Source: Salipiger profundus (GTDB lineage Bacteria > Pseudomonadota > Alphaproteobacteria > Rhodobacterales > Rhodobacteraceae). From it: a stretch of DNA of 64,000 bases. The position numbers were made by a program, and so were the translations under genes. The stretch is taken from positions 310,001 through 374,000 of the forward strand of contig NZ_CP014796.1 in the NCBI RefSeq assembly GCF_001969385.1, written 5' to 3'. Below the pieces are notes generated by a model, which made no database searches, was not told where the DNA came from, and worked only from the letters and a program-made list of their open reading frames with translations. Positions 24,670 to 33,364 of the stretch are shown piece by piece (the stretch's first letter is position 1; each line of letters begins with the position of its first letter).

Positions 24670-25149
24670 TCAGCCCCCGTAATGCAGGACGCAGATGAGC
24701 GTGAAGAGCCGGCGGGCGGTGTCCTCGTCGACCATGGCCTTGCCCTCGAGCCGCTCCTGCAGGATGCGCGCGCCCTCGTTATGGATGCCGCGGCGTGCCA
24801 TGTCGATGGTCTCGATCTGGCTGGGCGCGGCGGTCTTGACCGCGTCGAAGTAGCTCTTGCAGATCTGGAAGTAGTCCTTGACCACCTGCCGGAAGGGCGA
24901 CAGCGACAGGTGGAACTCGGCGGCCTTCTCGCCGGCCTCGGTCGAGATGTCGAAGACGAGCCGCTTCTCGCGGATCGCGAGCGCGAGGTTGTAGGGTCCC
25001 TCGGGCACGTCGCGGGCATCGCGGGCGGGCAGCGTGAAGCTGTTTTCCTCCATCAGGTCGAACATCGCGACGCGACGCTCCTGTTCGATCTCGGGGGTCG
25101 GCGGCGGCAGGTTTGCGTCGTCCAGATCGATATGGCTGATGTGGCTCAT
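24670..25149 (-). CDS. UPF0262 family protein
   Basis: 159 residues; conserved in Alphaproteobacteria directly after hisD, as here. Characteristic stretches: ERRVAMFDLMEENSFTL, PYNLALAIREKRLVFDIST, HLSLSPFRQVVKDYFQICKSYFDAVKTA, IETIDMARRGIHNEGARILQERLEGK and DTARRLFTLICVLHY. Probably cytosolic and largely helical in its second half. No enzymatic motif and no known function. Confidence 0.9.
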   Translation of the reverse strand: MSHISHIDLDDANLPPPTPEIEQERRVAMFDLMEENSFTLPARDARDVPEGPYNLALAIREKRLVFDISTEAGEKAAEFHLSLSPFRQVVKDYFQICKSYFDAVKTAAPSQIETIDMARRGIHNEGARILQERLEGKAMVDEDTARRLFTLICVLHYGG

Positions 25150-25291
25150 GAGCGAGGTCCTTCACCGGGTCCGCACAGGCTTAGCGCGCGCGAGGGCGCG
25201 CCGCAATCCTGCCGGGGCCCGTGCGTTGCACCGGGGCCGGAGGCGCGACCTTTATGTCCCGGGGGCGCGTCGGGCGCGTTCCGCGCAGCGA

Positions 25292-26593
25292 CTAGCCGTT
25301 GAGCTTGCGCAGGCGCGCGGTGACGCTCAGGCCATGCGCCTGCAGGCTTTCCGAGGCGGCGAGCGTCTCGGCGGCGGGGCCGATGGCACGCAGCGCCTGA
25401 GGCGACATCTGCGCCAGCGTCGTGCGCTTGAGGAAGTCGAGCGTCGAGAGCCCCGAGGAGAAGCGCGCCGAGCGGGCCGTGGGCAGCACGTGGTTCGGGC
25501 CGCCGACGTAGTCGCCGATGGCCTCGGGGGTCCACTGGCCGAGGAAGATCGCGCCGGCGTGGCGGATCGACTTCGACAGCGCCAGAGGATCGGCGACGCA
25601 GAGCTCGAGGTGCTCGGGCGCGACGCGGTCGGACAGGGCCGCCGCCTCGTCGAGGTCGCGCGCCACGATGATCGCACCGAAGTCGCGCCAGCTCGCGCCC
25701 GCGATGGCGCCGCGTTCCAGCACCGAGAGCTGGTGCTCGATCTCGGCCGCGACCGCCTGCCCGAAGCCGGCGTCGGTGGTGATCAGGATCGACTGGGCGC
25801 TTTCGTCGTGCTCGGCCTGGCTCAGCAGGTCGAGCGCCACGAACTCGGGGTCGTTGTCGGCATCTGCGATGACGAGGATCTCGGAAGGGCCCGCGATCAT
25901 GTCGATCCCGACCCGGCCGAACACCCGCCGCTTGGCCGCCGCCACGAAGGCGTTGCCCGGGCCGGTGATCTTGTCGACCGGCGAAACGGTCTCGGTGCCG
26001 TAGGCCAGCGCGGCGATGGCCTGAGCCCCGCCCAGCCGGTAGATCTCGTCGACTCCGGCGATGCGGGCGGCGAGCAGTACCAGCGGGTTCACCACCCCGT
26101 CGGGCGTGGGCACGGTGATGCAGAGCCGCTCGACGCCCGCGACCTTGGCGGGAATGGCATTCATCAGCACCGACGATGGGTAGCTCGCAAGCCCGCCCGG
26201 CACGTAGAGGCCCGCGGCGGCGACCGGCGTCCAGCGCCAGCCGAGGGTGGCGCCGTCGGGGTCGGTCCAGAGCGCGTTCTCGGGCATCTGGCGCACGTGG
26301 TAGGCTCGGATGCGCTCGGCGGCCTTCTCGAGCGCCACGCGCTCCTCGGCGGGCACGCGGGCGCATTCGGCGTCGATTTCCTCGGGGGTAAAGGCCAGCC
26401 GGTCGGCGGTCAGCGACAGCCGGTCGAACCGCTCGGTCAGGTCGAGCAGCGCGGCATCGCCTCGCTTGCGGACATCGGCGATGATCTCCGCGACGGTATC
26501 GTCCACGTCCGGGCTGTCCTCGCGCTTGGCCGACAGCAGGCGGGCAAAGGCGATCTCGAAATCCGGCTCGGTCGTGTCGAGAAAGACGGGCAT
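25292..26593 (-). CDS. hisD: Histidinol dehydrogenase
   Basis: 433 residues, full length. HisD oxidises L-histidinol to L-histidine in two NAD-dependent steps using zinc. Seen: the NAD-binding and zinc-site region AGLYVPGGLASYPSSVLMNAIPAKVAGVERL, DEIYRLGGAQAIAALAYGTETV, KITGPGNAFVAAAKR, GPSEILVIADADN, the SQAEHDESAQSILITTD catalytic Glu/His segment and the closing GPNHVLPTARSARFSSGLSTLDFLKRT. The rest of the his pathway is elsewhere. The 142-bp downstream gap to UPF0262 shows nothing recognisable. Confidence 0.96.
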   Translation of the reverse strand: MPVFLDTTEPDFEIAFARLLSAKREDSPDVDDTVAEIIADVRKRGDAALLDLTERFDRLSLTADRLAFTPEEIDAECARVPAEERVALEKAAERIRAYHVRQMPENALWTDPDGATLGWRWTPVAAAGLYVPGGLASYPSSVLMNAIPAKVAGVERLCITVPTPDGVVNPLVLLAARIAGVDEIYRLGGAQAIAALAYGTETVSPVDKITGPGNAFVAAAKRRVFGRVGIDMIAGPSEILVIADADNDPEFVALDLLSQAEHDESAQSILITTDAGFGQAVAAEIEHQLSVLERGAIAGASWRDFGAIIVARDLDEAAALSDRVAPEHLELCVADPLALSKSIRHAGAIFLGQWTPEAIGDYVGGPNHVLPTARSARFSSGLSTLDFLKRTTLAQMSPQALRAIGPAAETLAASESLQAHGLSVTARLRKLNG

Positions 26594-26741
26594 GACGCGC
26601 TCCTCACAATCTTTCCGGCGCTCTTACCCCCTGCCCGCCTCCGTCTCAAGCGCCACATGCCGCGCCGATGACCGGCGCCAATGAGCCGAACGGGGCATGG
26701 CGACACACTGGCACGTGAGGATGATGGCAAAGGAGGGAGCC

Positions 26742-27120
26742 ATGAAACCGATTTCAGCGCTCTGCGCCGCGCTGGCCGTCGCGATCCCCGCGACGCTTTC
26801 GGCGGAAACGGTCGGCGAGGCCGAATACATGAACCACCGCGCGACCGGCCACGGGGCCTCGGGCAGCGGAGACGGGCTGTTCGCGGAGTTGATGACCGTG
26901 CCGGTGCCAGATCTCACGCATATCTGACGGCAGCTTCCCGATGCTGAAGAGGATCCAGTTGTTCGACGGGCGCACCGGCATCCGCGGGCACGGCGACCCG
27001 ATGCCGGTCCGGGGCCAGCGCTTCAAGGACGATCGGTAGGGCGACATCGGCAACTACGCCAGCGAGATCGAGGTTCGCGGCCGCGTACTGTCGCCGGCCT
27101 ACGACCGTGACCCGATCCAG
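26742..27120 (+). pseudogene. Decayed c-type cytochrome gene, both heme cysteines lost
   Basis: The start is intact: AGGAGGGAGC before ATG and a Sec signal peptide (MKPISALCAALAVAIPATLSA). The heme site that should read C-A-T-C-H reads R-A-T-G-H (codons CGC and GGC at 26838 and 26847), so heme could not be attached. A stop at 26925 follows DLTHI; in another frame the cytochrome sequence resumes (GSFPMLKRIQLFDGRTGIRGHGDPMPV) with the usual PVWG Trp changed to Arg, then TAG at about 27037 and a last piece EIEVRGRVLSPAY. Two substitutions, a frameshift and a nonsense codon make this a relic, not a gene. Confidence 0.85.
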
Positions 27121-27223
27121 GTGAAACGAGGCAGCGCCCGGGCCGCCGCAATTCGGCGACCCGCAACCCGTTGCGAGGGGGCCTTGGGGCCCTCTGCAGG
27201 GTTTCGGGACTGGAGCCGGCGGC

Positions 27224-27688
27224 TCAGAGGCCGTGGTCGGGCGCCTTGCCCGAAGGCGCCACGTAAGGCCGGGTCACGTCACGAAGCCGCAGCTCCAGCG
27301 CCTCGACACTCGCGCGCAGCACGCCGTCGCCGGCGAGCGTGAAGACGACATGCCCGGCACCGTCCTCGCCCGGCTCGAAGCTCACCGACAGCAGCGAGAG
27401 CACCATGTCGGGATCATCACGCGGCACCCCCTGGCTTGCCACGCCGAGCACGTTCTCGACCACCAGCATCGCCCGGACGCGTTCCGGCGGTTCGGCGTGC
27501 ACGCCATCCTCGCGCCGGATGCGGTTGAGCAGCAGCGCCAGCCGGCGGTGCCGCTTCTGCCAGGAAATGTCGCGGACCGTGAAGACCGAATCCTGCAGAA
27601 GCGCCGAAAGCACCTGCAGGTCATCCGGGTCCATCGCGCCGAGGTTCAGCGGCGCACCGCTCGCGTCTTCGAATCTTGCGTCCGTCAC
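27224..27688 (-). CDS. DUF2948 family protein
   Basis: 154 residues from a GTG start that overlaps the murA stop (GTGA). Conserved features of the family: [62 protein letters not shown] and [43 protein letters not shown]. Found after murA across Rhodobacterales, so it may be tied to envelope growth, but no activity is known. Confidence 0.88.
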   Translation of the reverse strand: MTDARFEDASGAPLNLGAMDPDDLQVLSALLQDSVFTVRDISWQKRHRRLALLLNRIRREDGVHAEPPERVRAMLVVENVLGVASQGVPRDDPDMVLSLLSVSFEPGEDGAGHVVFTLAGDGVLRASVEALELRLRDVTRPYVAPSGKAPDHGL

Positions 27689-28956
27689 TCGCCCTTCACC
27701 CGTTCGATCTTGGCGCCAACACCCGAGAGCTTGCGTACCACGTGCTCGTAGCCGCGGTCGAGGTGATAGACGCGGTTCACCACCGTCTCGCCCTCGGCGG
27801 CAAGGCCGGCGAGAATCAGCGACACGCTGGCGCGCAGGTCGGTGGCCATCACCGGAGCGCCCTTGAGCCGGTCGACGCCGGTCACCTTGGCGGTGCCGCC
27901 GTGCACGTCGATCTTCGCGCCCATTCGCATCAGCTCCGGAGCGTGCATGAAGCGATTCTCGAAGATCTTCTCCTCGAGCACCGAGGTGCCCTCGGCGACG
28001 CAGAGCAGCGCCATCATCTGCGCCTGCAGATCGGTCGGAAAGCCGGGGAACGGCTCGGTGGTCACGTCGACGGCCTGAACCCGGCCATTCTTGCGCGCGA
28101 CCTTGAGGCCGGTCTCGGTCTCTTCGACCGAGATCCCCGCCGCGTCGAGCTTCTCGCAGAAGCTCTGGACCAGCTCGATCCTGCCGCCGAGGCATTCGAC
28201 CTCGCCGCCGCAGATGGCGGGGGCCAGCATGTAGGTGCCCAGCTCGATGCGGTCCGTGACGACCCGGTGCGTCGCCCCGCCAAGACGGTCAACGCCCTGG
28301 ATCTCGATGGTGTCGGTGCCCTCGCCCGAGATCTGCGCGCCCATCTTGCGCAGGCACTGCGCGAGATCGACGATCTCGGGCTCGCGCGCCGCGTTCTTGA
28401 GCACCGTGGTGCCGCGCGCCAGCGTCGCCGCCATCAGCGCGTTCTCGGTCGCGCCGACCGAGACCACGGGGAAGGTGAAGGTGCCGCCGGTAAGCCCGCC
28501 CTTGGGCGCGCGGGCATGGACGTAGCCCTCTTTCAGCTCCAGCTGGGCGCCCATCGCCTCGAGCGCGCGCAGGTGCAGGTCGACGGGCCGCGCCCCGATG
28601 GCGCAACCGCCCGGCAGCGAGACCTCGGCATAGCCCTCACGGGCCAGCATCGGGCCGAGCACCAGGATCGACGCGCGCATCTTGCGGACGATGTCGTAAT
28701 CGGCCCGCAGGCTGGTCAGCTCGTGGCTCGACATGGCGAGCACCTGGCTGTCCTGCAGGCTCTGCACCTCGGCGCCCAGCGACTGCAGCAGCACGCTCAT
28801 GGTGCGGATGTCCGACAGCCGCGGCGCGTTGGTCAGCGTCAGCGGCTCGTCCGAGAGCAGCGTCGCGGGCATCAGGGTGAGGCAGGCGTTCTTCGCGCCG
28901 GCAATGGGAATCTGGCCCGAAAGCGGGCCATTTCCGGTGACGATGATGGAATCCAT
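27685..28956 (-). CDS. murA: UDP-N-acetylglucosamine 1-carboxyvinyltransferase
   Basis: 423 residues. MurA transfers enolpyruvate from PEP to UDP-GlcNAc, the first committed step of peptidoglycan synthesis, in the cytosol. Visible: [12 protein letters not shown] with the catalytic Lys22-Asn23, and the flexible loop [24 protein letters not shown] with the fosfomycin-target Cys118. The closing [32 protein letters not shown] is typical. Preceded three bases upstream by a 52-residue gene and followed by DUF2948, all likely one transcript. Confidence 0.97.
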   Translation of the reverse strand: MDSIIVTGNGPLSGQIPIAGAKNACLTLMPATLLSDEPLTLTNAPRLSDIRTMSVLLQSLGAEVQSLQDSQVLAMSSHELTSLRADYDIVRKMRASILVLGPMLAREGYAEVSLPGGCAIGARPVDLHLRALEAMGAQLELKEGYVHARAPKGGLTGGTFTFPVVSVGATENALMAATLARGTTVLKNAAREPEIVDLAQCLRKMGAQISGEGTDTIEIQGVDRLGGATHRVVTDRIELGTYMLAPAICGGEVECLGGRIELVQSFCEKLDAAGISVEETETGLKVARKNGRVQAVDVTTEPFPGFPTDLQAQMMALLCVAEGTSVLEEKIFENRFMHAPELMRMGAKIDVHGGTAKVTGVDRLKGAPVMATDLRASVSLILAGLAAEGETVVNRVYHLDRGYEHVVRKLSGVGAKIERVKGE

Positions 28957-28959
28957 TCC

Positions 28960-29118
28960 CTATCGGTCCTTTTCGCTGCTCGTGTCGGCCTCGTCGTCCT
29001 GCGAGGTCCGCGCCTTCGCCTGCGCCTTGCGCCGGGCGAGATTCGCCTTCAACGCCGCTTTCAGCCGCGCATCCCGGTCATTCTTGGTGGTTTTCTGCTG
29101 GCCTGACTTGCGCTCCAT
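28960..29118 (-). CDS. Small highly basic protein upstream of murA
   Basis: 52 residues, start ATG, stop TAG three bases before murA. The central helix RDARLKAALKANLARRKAQAKARTS is amphipathic and strongly basic; the tail is acidic (DDEADTSSEKDR). Near-identical small genes sit before murA in related Rhodobacteraceae as far as I recall, and the clean codon pattern supports a real gene. Possible nucleic-acid or ribosome contact is only a guess. Confidence 0.72.
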   Translation of the reverse strand: MERKSGQQKTTKNDRDARLKAALKANLARRKAQAKARTSQDDEADTSSEKDR

Positions 29119-29218
29119 GGGCCTTCTTTAAAGCAGGGTGAAAAAAGCGTCCAGATTGCGCTTGCACCCGTTCGAATTTGCCCTTAGAGAGCCGCTCACG
29201 CCAACAAGGCGCCCCGGC

Positions 29219-29293
<75 letters not shown>

Positions 29294-29381
29294 CTTCCCC
29301 TCCTTCGATCACGCGGCATCTTGCATATAATGCCCGGCTGCCCAGACGGGTTCCACGGGGTTCGCAGGCTTTATGCGACGC

Positions 29382-29410
29382 TTGACAGGGGCGGCTTCCG
29401 GTTGAACGAT
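29382..29410 (+). promoter_or_regulatory. Possible sigma-70 promoter of the small exported protein gene
   Basis: TTGACA at 29382-29387 is followed after 17 bases by AACGAT at 29405-29410, about 70 bp before the start codon. The -35 is a perfect consensus; the -10 is weak. Judged by eye only. Confidence 0.3.
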
Positions 29411-29479
29411 CATTGACGTAGCGGCACCTTGAGGCCGCGCGGTTTTGTTACAGTGTTTTTTCAACGGAGATTTTTTCTC

Positions 29480-29821
29480 ATGCGAAAGCTCTTTCTGATT
29501 CTCGCCCTTTGCCTCATGCCCCTCGCCGCCACGGCACAACAGCTCGGCGGACAGGAGGTCTTCGAGATTCTCACCGCCAAGACCCGCCATTTCTCCGGCG
29601 GATCGGTCAGTGACTTCAAACCCGACGGCACGTTCGTAATGACCCATTCCAACGGGGTGCGTGAAAAAGGCACCTACAGGATCACCAAGGACGGTCTCGT
29701 CAAGGTGGACGACCGGGCCACGGGCACGAAATACACCTTCACTGTGCGGCAGGGCGACGGCGCCTACCTGTTCACCTACCGCAGCGGCCCGGGTCGCGGG
29801 AAGACTTACAGCTTCAAGTGA
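29480..29821 (+). CDS. Small exported protein, function unknown
   Basis: 113 residues from ATG with GGAG upstream; an earlier in-frame ATG would put an Arg/Phe-rich piece in front of the signal peptide. The signal peptide is clear (MRKLFLILALCLMPLAATAQQ, cleavage after ATA). The mature ~92 residues look like a small beta structure: VFEILTAKTRHFSGGSVSDFKPDGTFVMTHSNGVREKGTYRITKDGLVKVDDRATGTKYTFTVRQGDGAYLF, with alternating polar and aromatic residues like lipocalin-type or MORN-like periplasmic proteins. No catalytic motif. Monocistronic. Confidence 0.8.
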   Translation: MRKLFLILALCLMPLAATAQQLGGQEVFEILTAKTRHFSGGSVSDFKPDGTFVMTHSNGVREKGTYRITKDGLVKVDDRATGTKYTFTVRQGDGAYLFTYRSGPGRGKTYSFK

Positions 29822-29940
29822 CCCGATGGCGAGCGATCAGCCGAACCGATGCCGAGCCAGGGTTCGTTAGCATTTCTTAACCAGGAATTAACAAATCCCT
29901 CCGATCCTCGAAGGGTAACCTGTTTTTGCGGAGGTTTCGG

Positions 29941-30834
29941 ATGGGTCTCTATGCCTTTCTGGACCGGCTCTTTCCAAGAAGCTTTTCGAGCAAGGTCTTC
30001 TTTACCGCGTTTCTCGGCACGCATGTCCCGCTGATCGCCGTGACCGTCTACGCCCTGTCCCGAAGCACCGGGATCGAAGACCACTTGGACGAGCTCCTGC
30101 TCCTGATCGGCGCCACGCTCATCGGCTGCACGGGCACGCTGCTCAGCCTCTGGGTGCTTCTCGCTCCGCTCCGGCGGATGCGCGGTGCGATCCTGGCGTT
30201 CGAGCAAAGCGGCTACGTTGTGCGCCTGCCCGAAGCACATCTGGACGAGATCGGCCAGCTGATGCGCTGCACCAACACTGTGATCCGCAGCATCGAGCAG
30301 CGGCATGCACGCGCCTACAGCGCGGCTCTGACGGATTCGCTGACCGGCCTGCCGAACCGGCGCGGCTTCGAGGCGCTCGCGCCGGCCCTCGGGACCGGCG
30401 CGGTGCTGTTCCTGGATCTCGACCACTTCAAGCAGGTCAACGACACCCAGGGCCACGCGGCCGGAGATGCGGTGCTGAAGGGCGTCGCCGGGGTGATCTC
30501 GGCGACGATGCGCCGGCAGGACGTGGTCGCGCGGTGGGGTGGCGAGGAATTCGTGATCTGGCTGCCCGGCGCCACCGAGGACGTGGCCCGCGGTATCGGT
30601 GAACGCCTGCGCCTGGCGATCTCGGACCGGGTCCCCCTGCCGCGAGGCCTGCTCACCGCCTCCATCGGCATCGCGGTTGCCCGCGAAGGCGACAGTCGCG
30701 ACAGGCTCATCGCCCGGGCCGACGCGGCGCTCTACGCCGCCAAGGCAGGCGGTCGGAACAGGGTGGTCGCGCAATCGTCCGAGCGCGAGACACCGGTCGT
30801 GCTCGGCCCGGAAAGCCGCCTCTGCGCAGGCTGA
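29941..30834 (+). CDS. Membrane-bound diguanylate cyclase (GGDEF domain)
   Basis: 297 residues, start ATG seven bases after GGAGG. Two TM helices (about 18-40 and 51-75) with a very short periplasmic loop, then a short linker of HAMP-like character and the GGDEF domain from about residue 128 (DSLTGLPNRRGFE). The active site reads GGEEF (200-204), and the RxxD inhibitory I-site is present as RRQD at 191-194, five residues before it. LFLDLDHFKQVNDTQGHAAGD and YAAKAGGRNRV complete the fold. It should make c-di-GMP and be feedback-inhibited. Standalone gene next to the chemotaxis region. Confidence 0.93.
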   Translation: MGLYAFLDRLFPRSFSSKVFFTAFLGTHVPLIAVTVYALSRSTGIEDHLDELLLLIGATLIGCTGTLLSLWVLLAPLRRMRGAILAFEQSGYVVRLPEAHLDEIGQLMRCTNTVIRSIEQRHARAYSAALTDSLTGLPNRRGFEALAPALGTGAVLFLDLDHFKQVNDTQGHAAGDAVLKGVAGVISATMRRQDVVARWGGEEFVIWLPGATEDVARGIGERLRLAISDRVPLPRGLLTASIGIAVAREGDSRDRLIARADAALYAAKAGGRNRVVAQSSERETPVVLGPESRLCAG

Positions 30835-30862
30835 TGACACTGCTGCGCCCGGTGGCGTCCGG

Positions 30863-32512
30863 TCAGCGCCCCTCGCGGATCTGGGTCAGCGTGCGGTAGG
30901 GCGTCAGCGCCTCCTTGGTGACCGTCAGTTCGAGCAGAGCCCCGTGCGGCGCGGCAAGCGCCCGTTCGAAGGCGTCGGCGAAGGCCGCCGTCTCTTCCAC
31001 CCGCTCACCGTGCAGCCCATAGCCCTGCGCCAGCGTCGCGAAGTCCGGGTTGACCAGGTCGGTGCCGCTGACCCGCGTCGGGAACTCGCGCTCCTGGTGG
31101 GCGCGGATGGTCCCGTAGGTGCCGTTGTTCACCACGATCACGATGACCGCCGCGCCCGCCTGCCGAGCCGTCGCCAGCTCCTGCATGGTCATCTGGATGT
31201 CGCCGTCACCGGCGAAGCAGATCACCGTCGCGCCGGGCCGTTCGAGCTTGGCGGCCACCGCCGCCGGCAACCCGTAGCCCATCGAGCCCGACTGCGGTGC
31301 AAGCAGCCGCATCCCGGGACGGAAGCGGAAGAAACGCGAAGGCCAGACCGTGAAGTTGCCCGCGCCGTTGGTCAGCACCAGCTCTTCGCCCTCGAGCCGA
31401 TCCCGCAGGTGCGCGCAGACCGCCACCATATCGACCGGACCCGGTTGCGCAGGCGCCTTGTCGATGAACCCGAGATACGCGTCACGTGCGGCCGCGCGCC
31501 AGTCCCCCCAACTGCCCTGCACCGTCTCGCCCAGCGCGAGGGCGAAGCGCTCCGGCGCGGCATGGATGCCCAGCGCCGGGCGGTAGACCTTGCCGAGCTC
31601 GCGGTCCGAGGCGTGCACGTGAATGATCTTCTGCACCGGGTCCGGCACGTCGAGCAGCGCGTAGCCGTCGGTCATGTTCTCGCCGAAGCGGATGCCCAGC
31701 GCGAGAATGACATCGGCGTCGCGCAGCAGCGCCTTCGTCGCGGCGGTCATGCCAACGCCCGCGTCGCCACAGAAACATGGCGAAGCGCTGTCGAACTGGT
31801 CCTGGTAACGGAAGGAGCTCGCGACCGGAATGTCCGAAGCCTCGGCGAACCGCTGAAGCGCCGCGCTCGCCGCCCGGTCCCAGGGCGCGCCGCCGAACAG
31901 GATCAACGGCCGCTCGGCACGACCGATCATCTCGAGCGCCTCGGCCACCGCCGCCGGCGCCGGCTCGGGCGGGAAGATCGGCACCGGCCCCTCGACCGGT
32001 GTGGCGTCTGTCGCGGCCATCAAGATGTCCTCGGGGAGCGCCACCACCACCGGTCCCGGCCGACCGGTGGTCGCCACGGTCCAGGCGCGGGAGAGCAGTT
32101 CGGGCACACGGTCGACATCATCGATCTCGGTGACCCACTTGGCCATGGTGCCGAAGACAGCGCGGTAGTCGACCTCCTGGAAGGCTTCGCGCTCACGCAT
32201 CCAGGTGGCGATCTGGCCCACGAGCAGGATCATCGGCGCGCTGTCCTGCATGGCCGTGTGGACACCGATCGAAGCGTTCGTGGCCCCAGGCCCGCGCGTG
32301 ACGAGACAGATGCCGGGTGAGCCTGTCAGCTTGCCATGCGCCGCTGCCATGAAGGCCGCCCCGCCCTCCTGCCGGCAGTTCACGAAGCCGATCTCGCTGT
32401 CGTGCAGCGCATCGAGCACCGCGAGATAGCTCTCTCCCGGCACGCCGAAGGCGCGGCGCGCCCCCAGCGCCTGCAGGCATTCCACGACGAGTCGTCCACC
32501 ATTGCGCGCCAT
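30863..32512 (-). CDS. Thiamine-diphosphate-dependent enzyme, acetolactate synthase-like large subunit
   Basis: 549 residues from MARNGGRLVVECLQALGARRAFGVPGESY. The cofactor-activating Glu is in CRQEGGAAFMAAAHGKLTG, and the ThDP/Mg motif is GDGDIQMTMQELATARQAGAAVIVIVVNNGTYG. VTRGPGATNASIGVHTAMQDSAPMILLVGQ is typical of the acetolactate synthase/benzoylformate decarboxylase group. No small regulatory subunit (ilvN) and no ilv genes are adjacent, so a catabolic or sulfo/carboligase role is as likely as branched-chain synthesis. The -35 to start gap toward the che operon is shared divergently. Confidence 0.85.
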   Translation of the reverse strand: MARNGGRLVVECLQALGARRAFGVPGESYLAVLDALHDSEIGFVNCRQEGGAAFMAAAHGKLTGSPGICLVTRGPGATNASIGVHTAMQDSAPMILLVGQIATWMREREAFQEVDYRAVFGTMAKWVTEIDDVDRVPELLSRAWTVATTGRPGPVVVALPEDILMAATDATPVEGPVPIFPPEPAPAAVAEALEMIGRAERPLILFGGAPWDRAASAALQRFAEASDIPVASSFRYQDQFDSASPCFCGDAGVGMTAATKALLRDADVILALGIRFGENMTDGYALLDVPDPVQKIIHVHASDRELGKVYRPALGIHAAPERFALALGETVQGSWGDWRAAARDAYLGFIDKAPAQPGPVDMVAVCAHLRDRLEGEELVLTNGAGNFTVWPSRFFRFRPGMRLLAPQSGSMGYGLPAAVAAKLERPGATVICFAGDGDIQMTMQELATARQAGAAVIVIVVNNGTYGTIRAHQEREFPTRVSGTDLVNPDFATLAQGYGLHGERVEETAAFADAFERALAAPHGALLELTVTKEALTPYRTLTQIREGR

Positions 32513-32706
32513 CTGTGATCTCCCGAAACTCTCGGATTGTTTGTGCAGAATGCACCGCGCCATCGCAAGAGGCGTGCCCAGGGGGGCGATTTCCGGTATT
32601 CCAGAACGCTTTGTTAAGACACCGCACGTATGTCTCTTGGCGATCCGGGCGACGCTCCGGCCCGCCGATCGACCGCTTTCGCCGTCTCCAGAGGTGCCGA
32701 TCCAAG

Positions 32707-32991
32707 ATGACCGACGTTCACTACCATGTTCTAGAACCCGCGCGGAACCGGAATGGCGAGGATGCGCTCGTTCCCTTCCTTCTGGGCGCGCGCCACGCTC
32801 CGGTCACGATCTCGGTCCGCGACGTCGCGCGGCTCGATTCCCATCGCCTGCAGATCCTGCTGGTCGCCCGGCGACAGTGGGCCGGCGAAGCGCTTCCATT
32901 CCTCGTGACAGACACCACAGAGACCTTCCGCGCCGGCCTCGAACGGCTCGGCCTCGCTCCCGATCACTTCGACAAGGATCCGATGCAATGA
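32707..32991 (+). CDS. STAS-domain protein at the head of the chemotaxis operon
   Basis: 94 residues. A SpoIIAA-like STAS pattern: VTISVRDVARLDSHRLQILLVARRQWAGEALPFLVTDTTETFRAGLERLGL, with the D-S pair at the position where SpoIIAA-type proteins are phosphorylated on Ser. Overlaps the downstream cheY by four bases (ATGA). Similar STAS genes begin che operons in some Rhizobiales and Rhodobacterales. Its partner is unknown; binding to another che protein is inference. The 194-bp gap upstream must hold the operon promoter. Confidence 0.78.
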   Translation: MTDVHYHVLEPARNRNGEDALVPFLLGARHAPVTISVRDVARLDSHRLQILLVARRQWAGEALPFLVTDTTETFRAGLERLGLAPDHFDKDPMQ

Positions 32992-33362
32992 CCACCAAAG
33001 TCCTCGCGATCGACGATTCCCGCACAATCCGGAACCTGTTGCGCGTCTCGCTCGAGGGAGCGGGCTTCGAATATCACTCGGCCTGTGACGGGGTCGAAGG
33101 TGTCGAACAGTTCTCTGAAGTGGAACCCGACGTGGTGATCACCGACATCAACATGCCCAACATGGACGGCTTCGGCGTGATCGAAACGCTGCGCGGCGGA
33201 CCGAACCGAACCACGGTGCCGATCATCGTGCTTACCACCGAAAGCGGGCCCGATCTCAAGGCCCGTGCCCGACAGGCCGGGGCCACCGGCTGGATCGTGA
33301 AACCGTTCGACGATTCCTCGCTGGTCTCGGTCCTGCGCCGCCTCACCGGACACGTGGTGTGA
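32988..33362 (+). CDS. cheY: CheY-like single-domain response regulator
   Basis: 124 residues, receiver domain only. The acid pocket is Asp9-Asp10, the phospho-acceptor Asp53 (VVITDINMPNMDG), the switch Thr/Ser in IVLTTES and Lys in WIVKPFDD. It precedes cheA with overlapping stop and start, so it is probably the main phosphate acceptor or flagellar output regulator of this pathway. Confidence 0.92.
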   Translation: MTTKVLAIDDSRTIRNLLRVSLEGAGFEYHSACDGVEGVEQFSEVEPDVVITDINMPNMDGFGVIETLRGGPNRTTVPIIVLTTESGPDLKARARQAGATGWIVKPFDDSSLVSVLRRLTGHVV

Positions 33363-33364
33363 CC

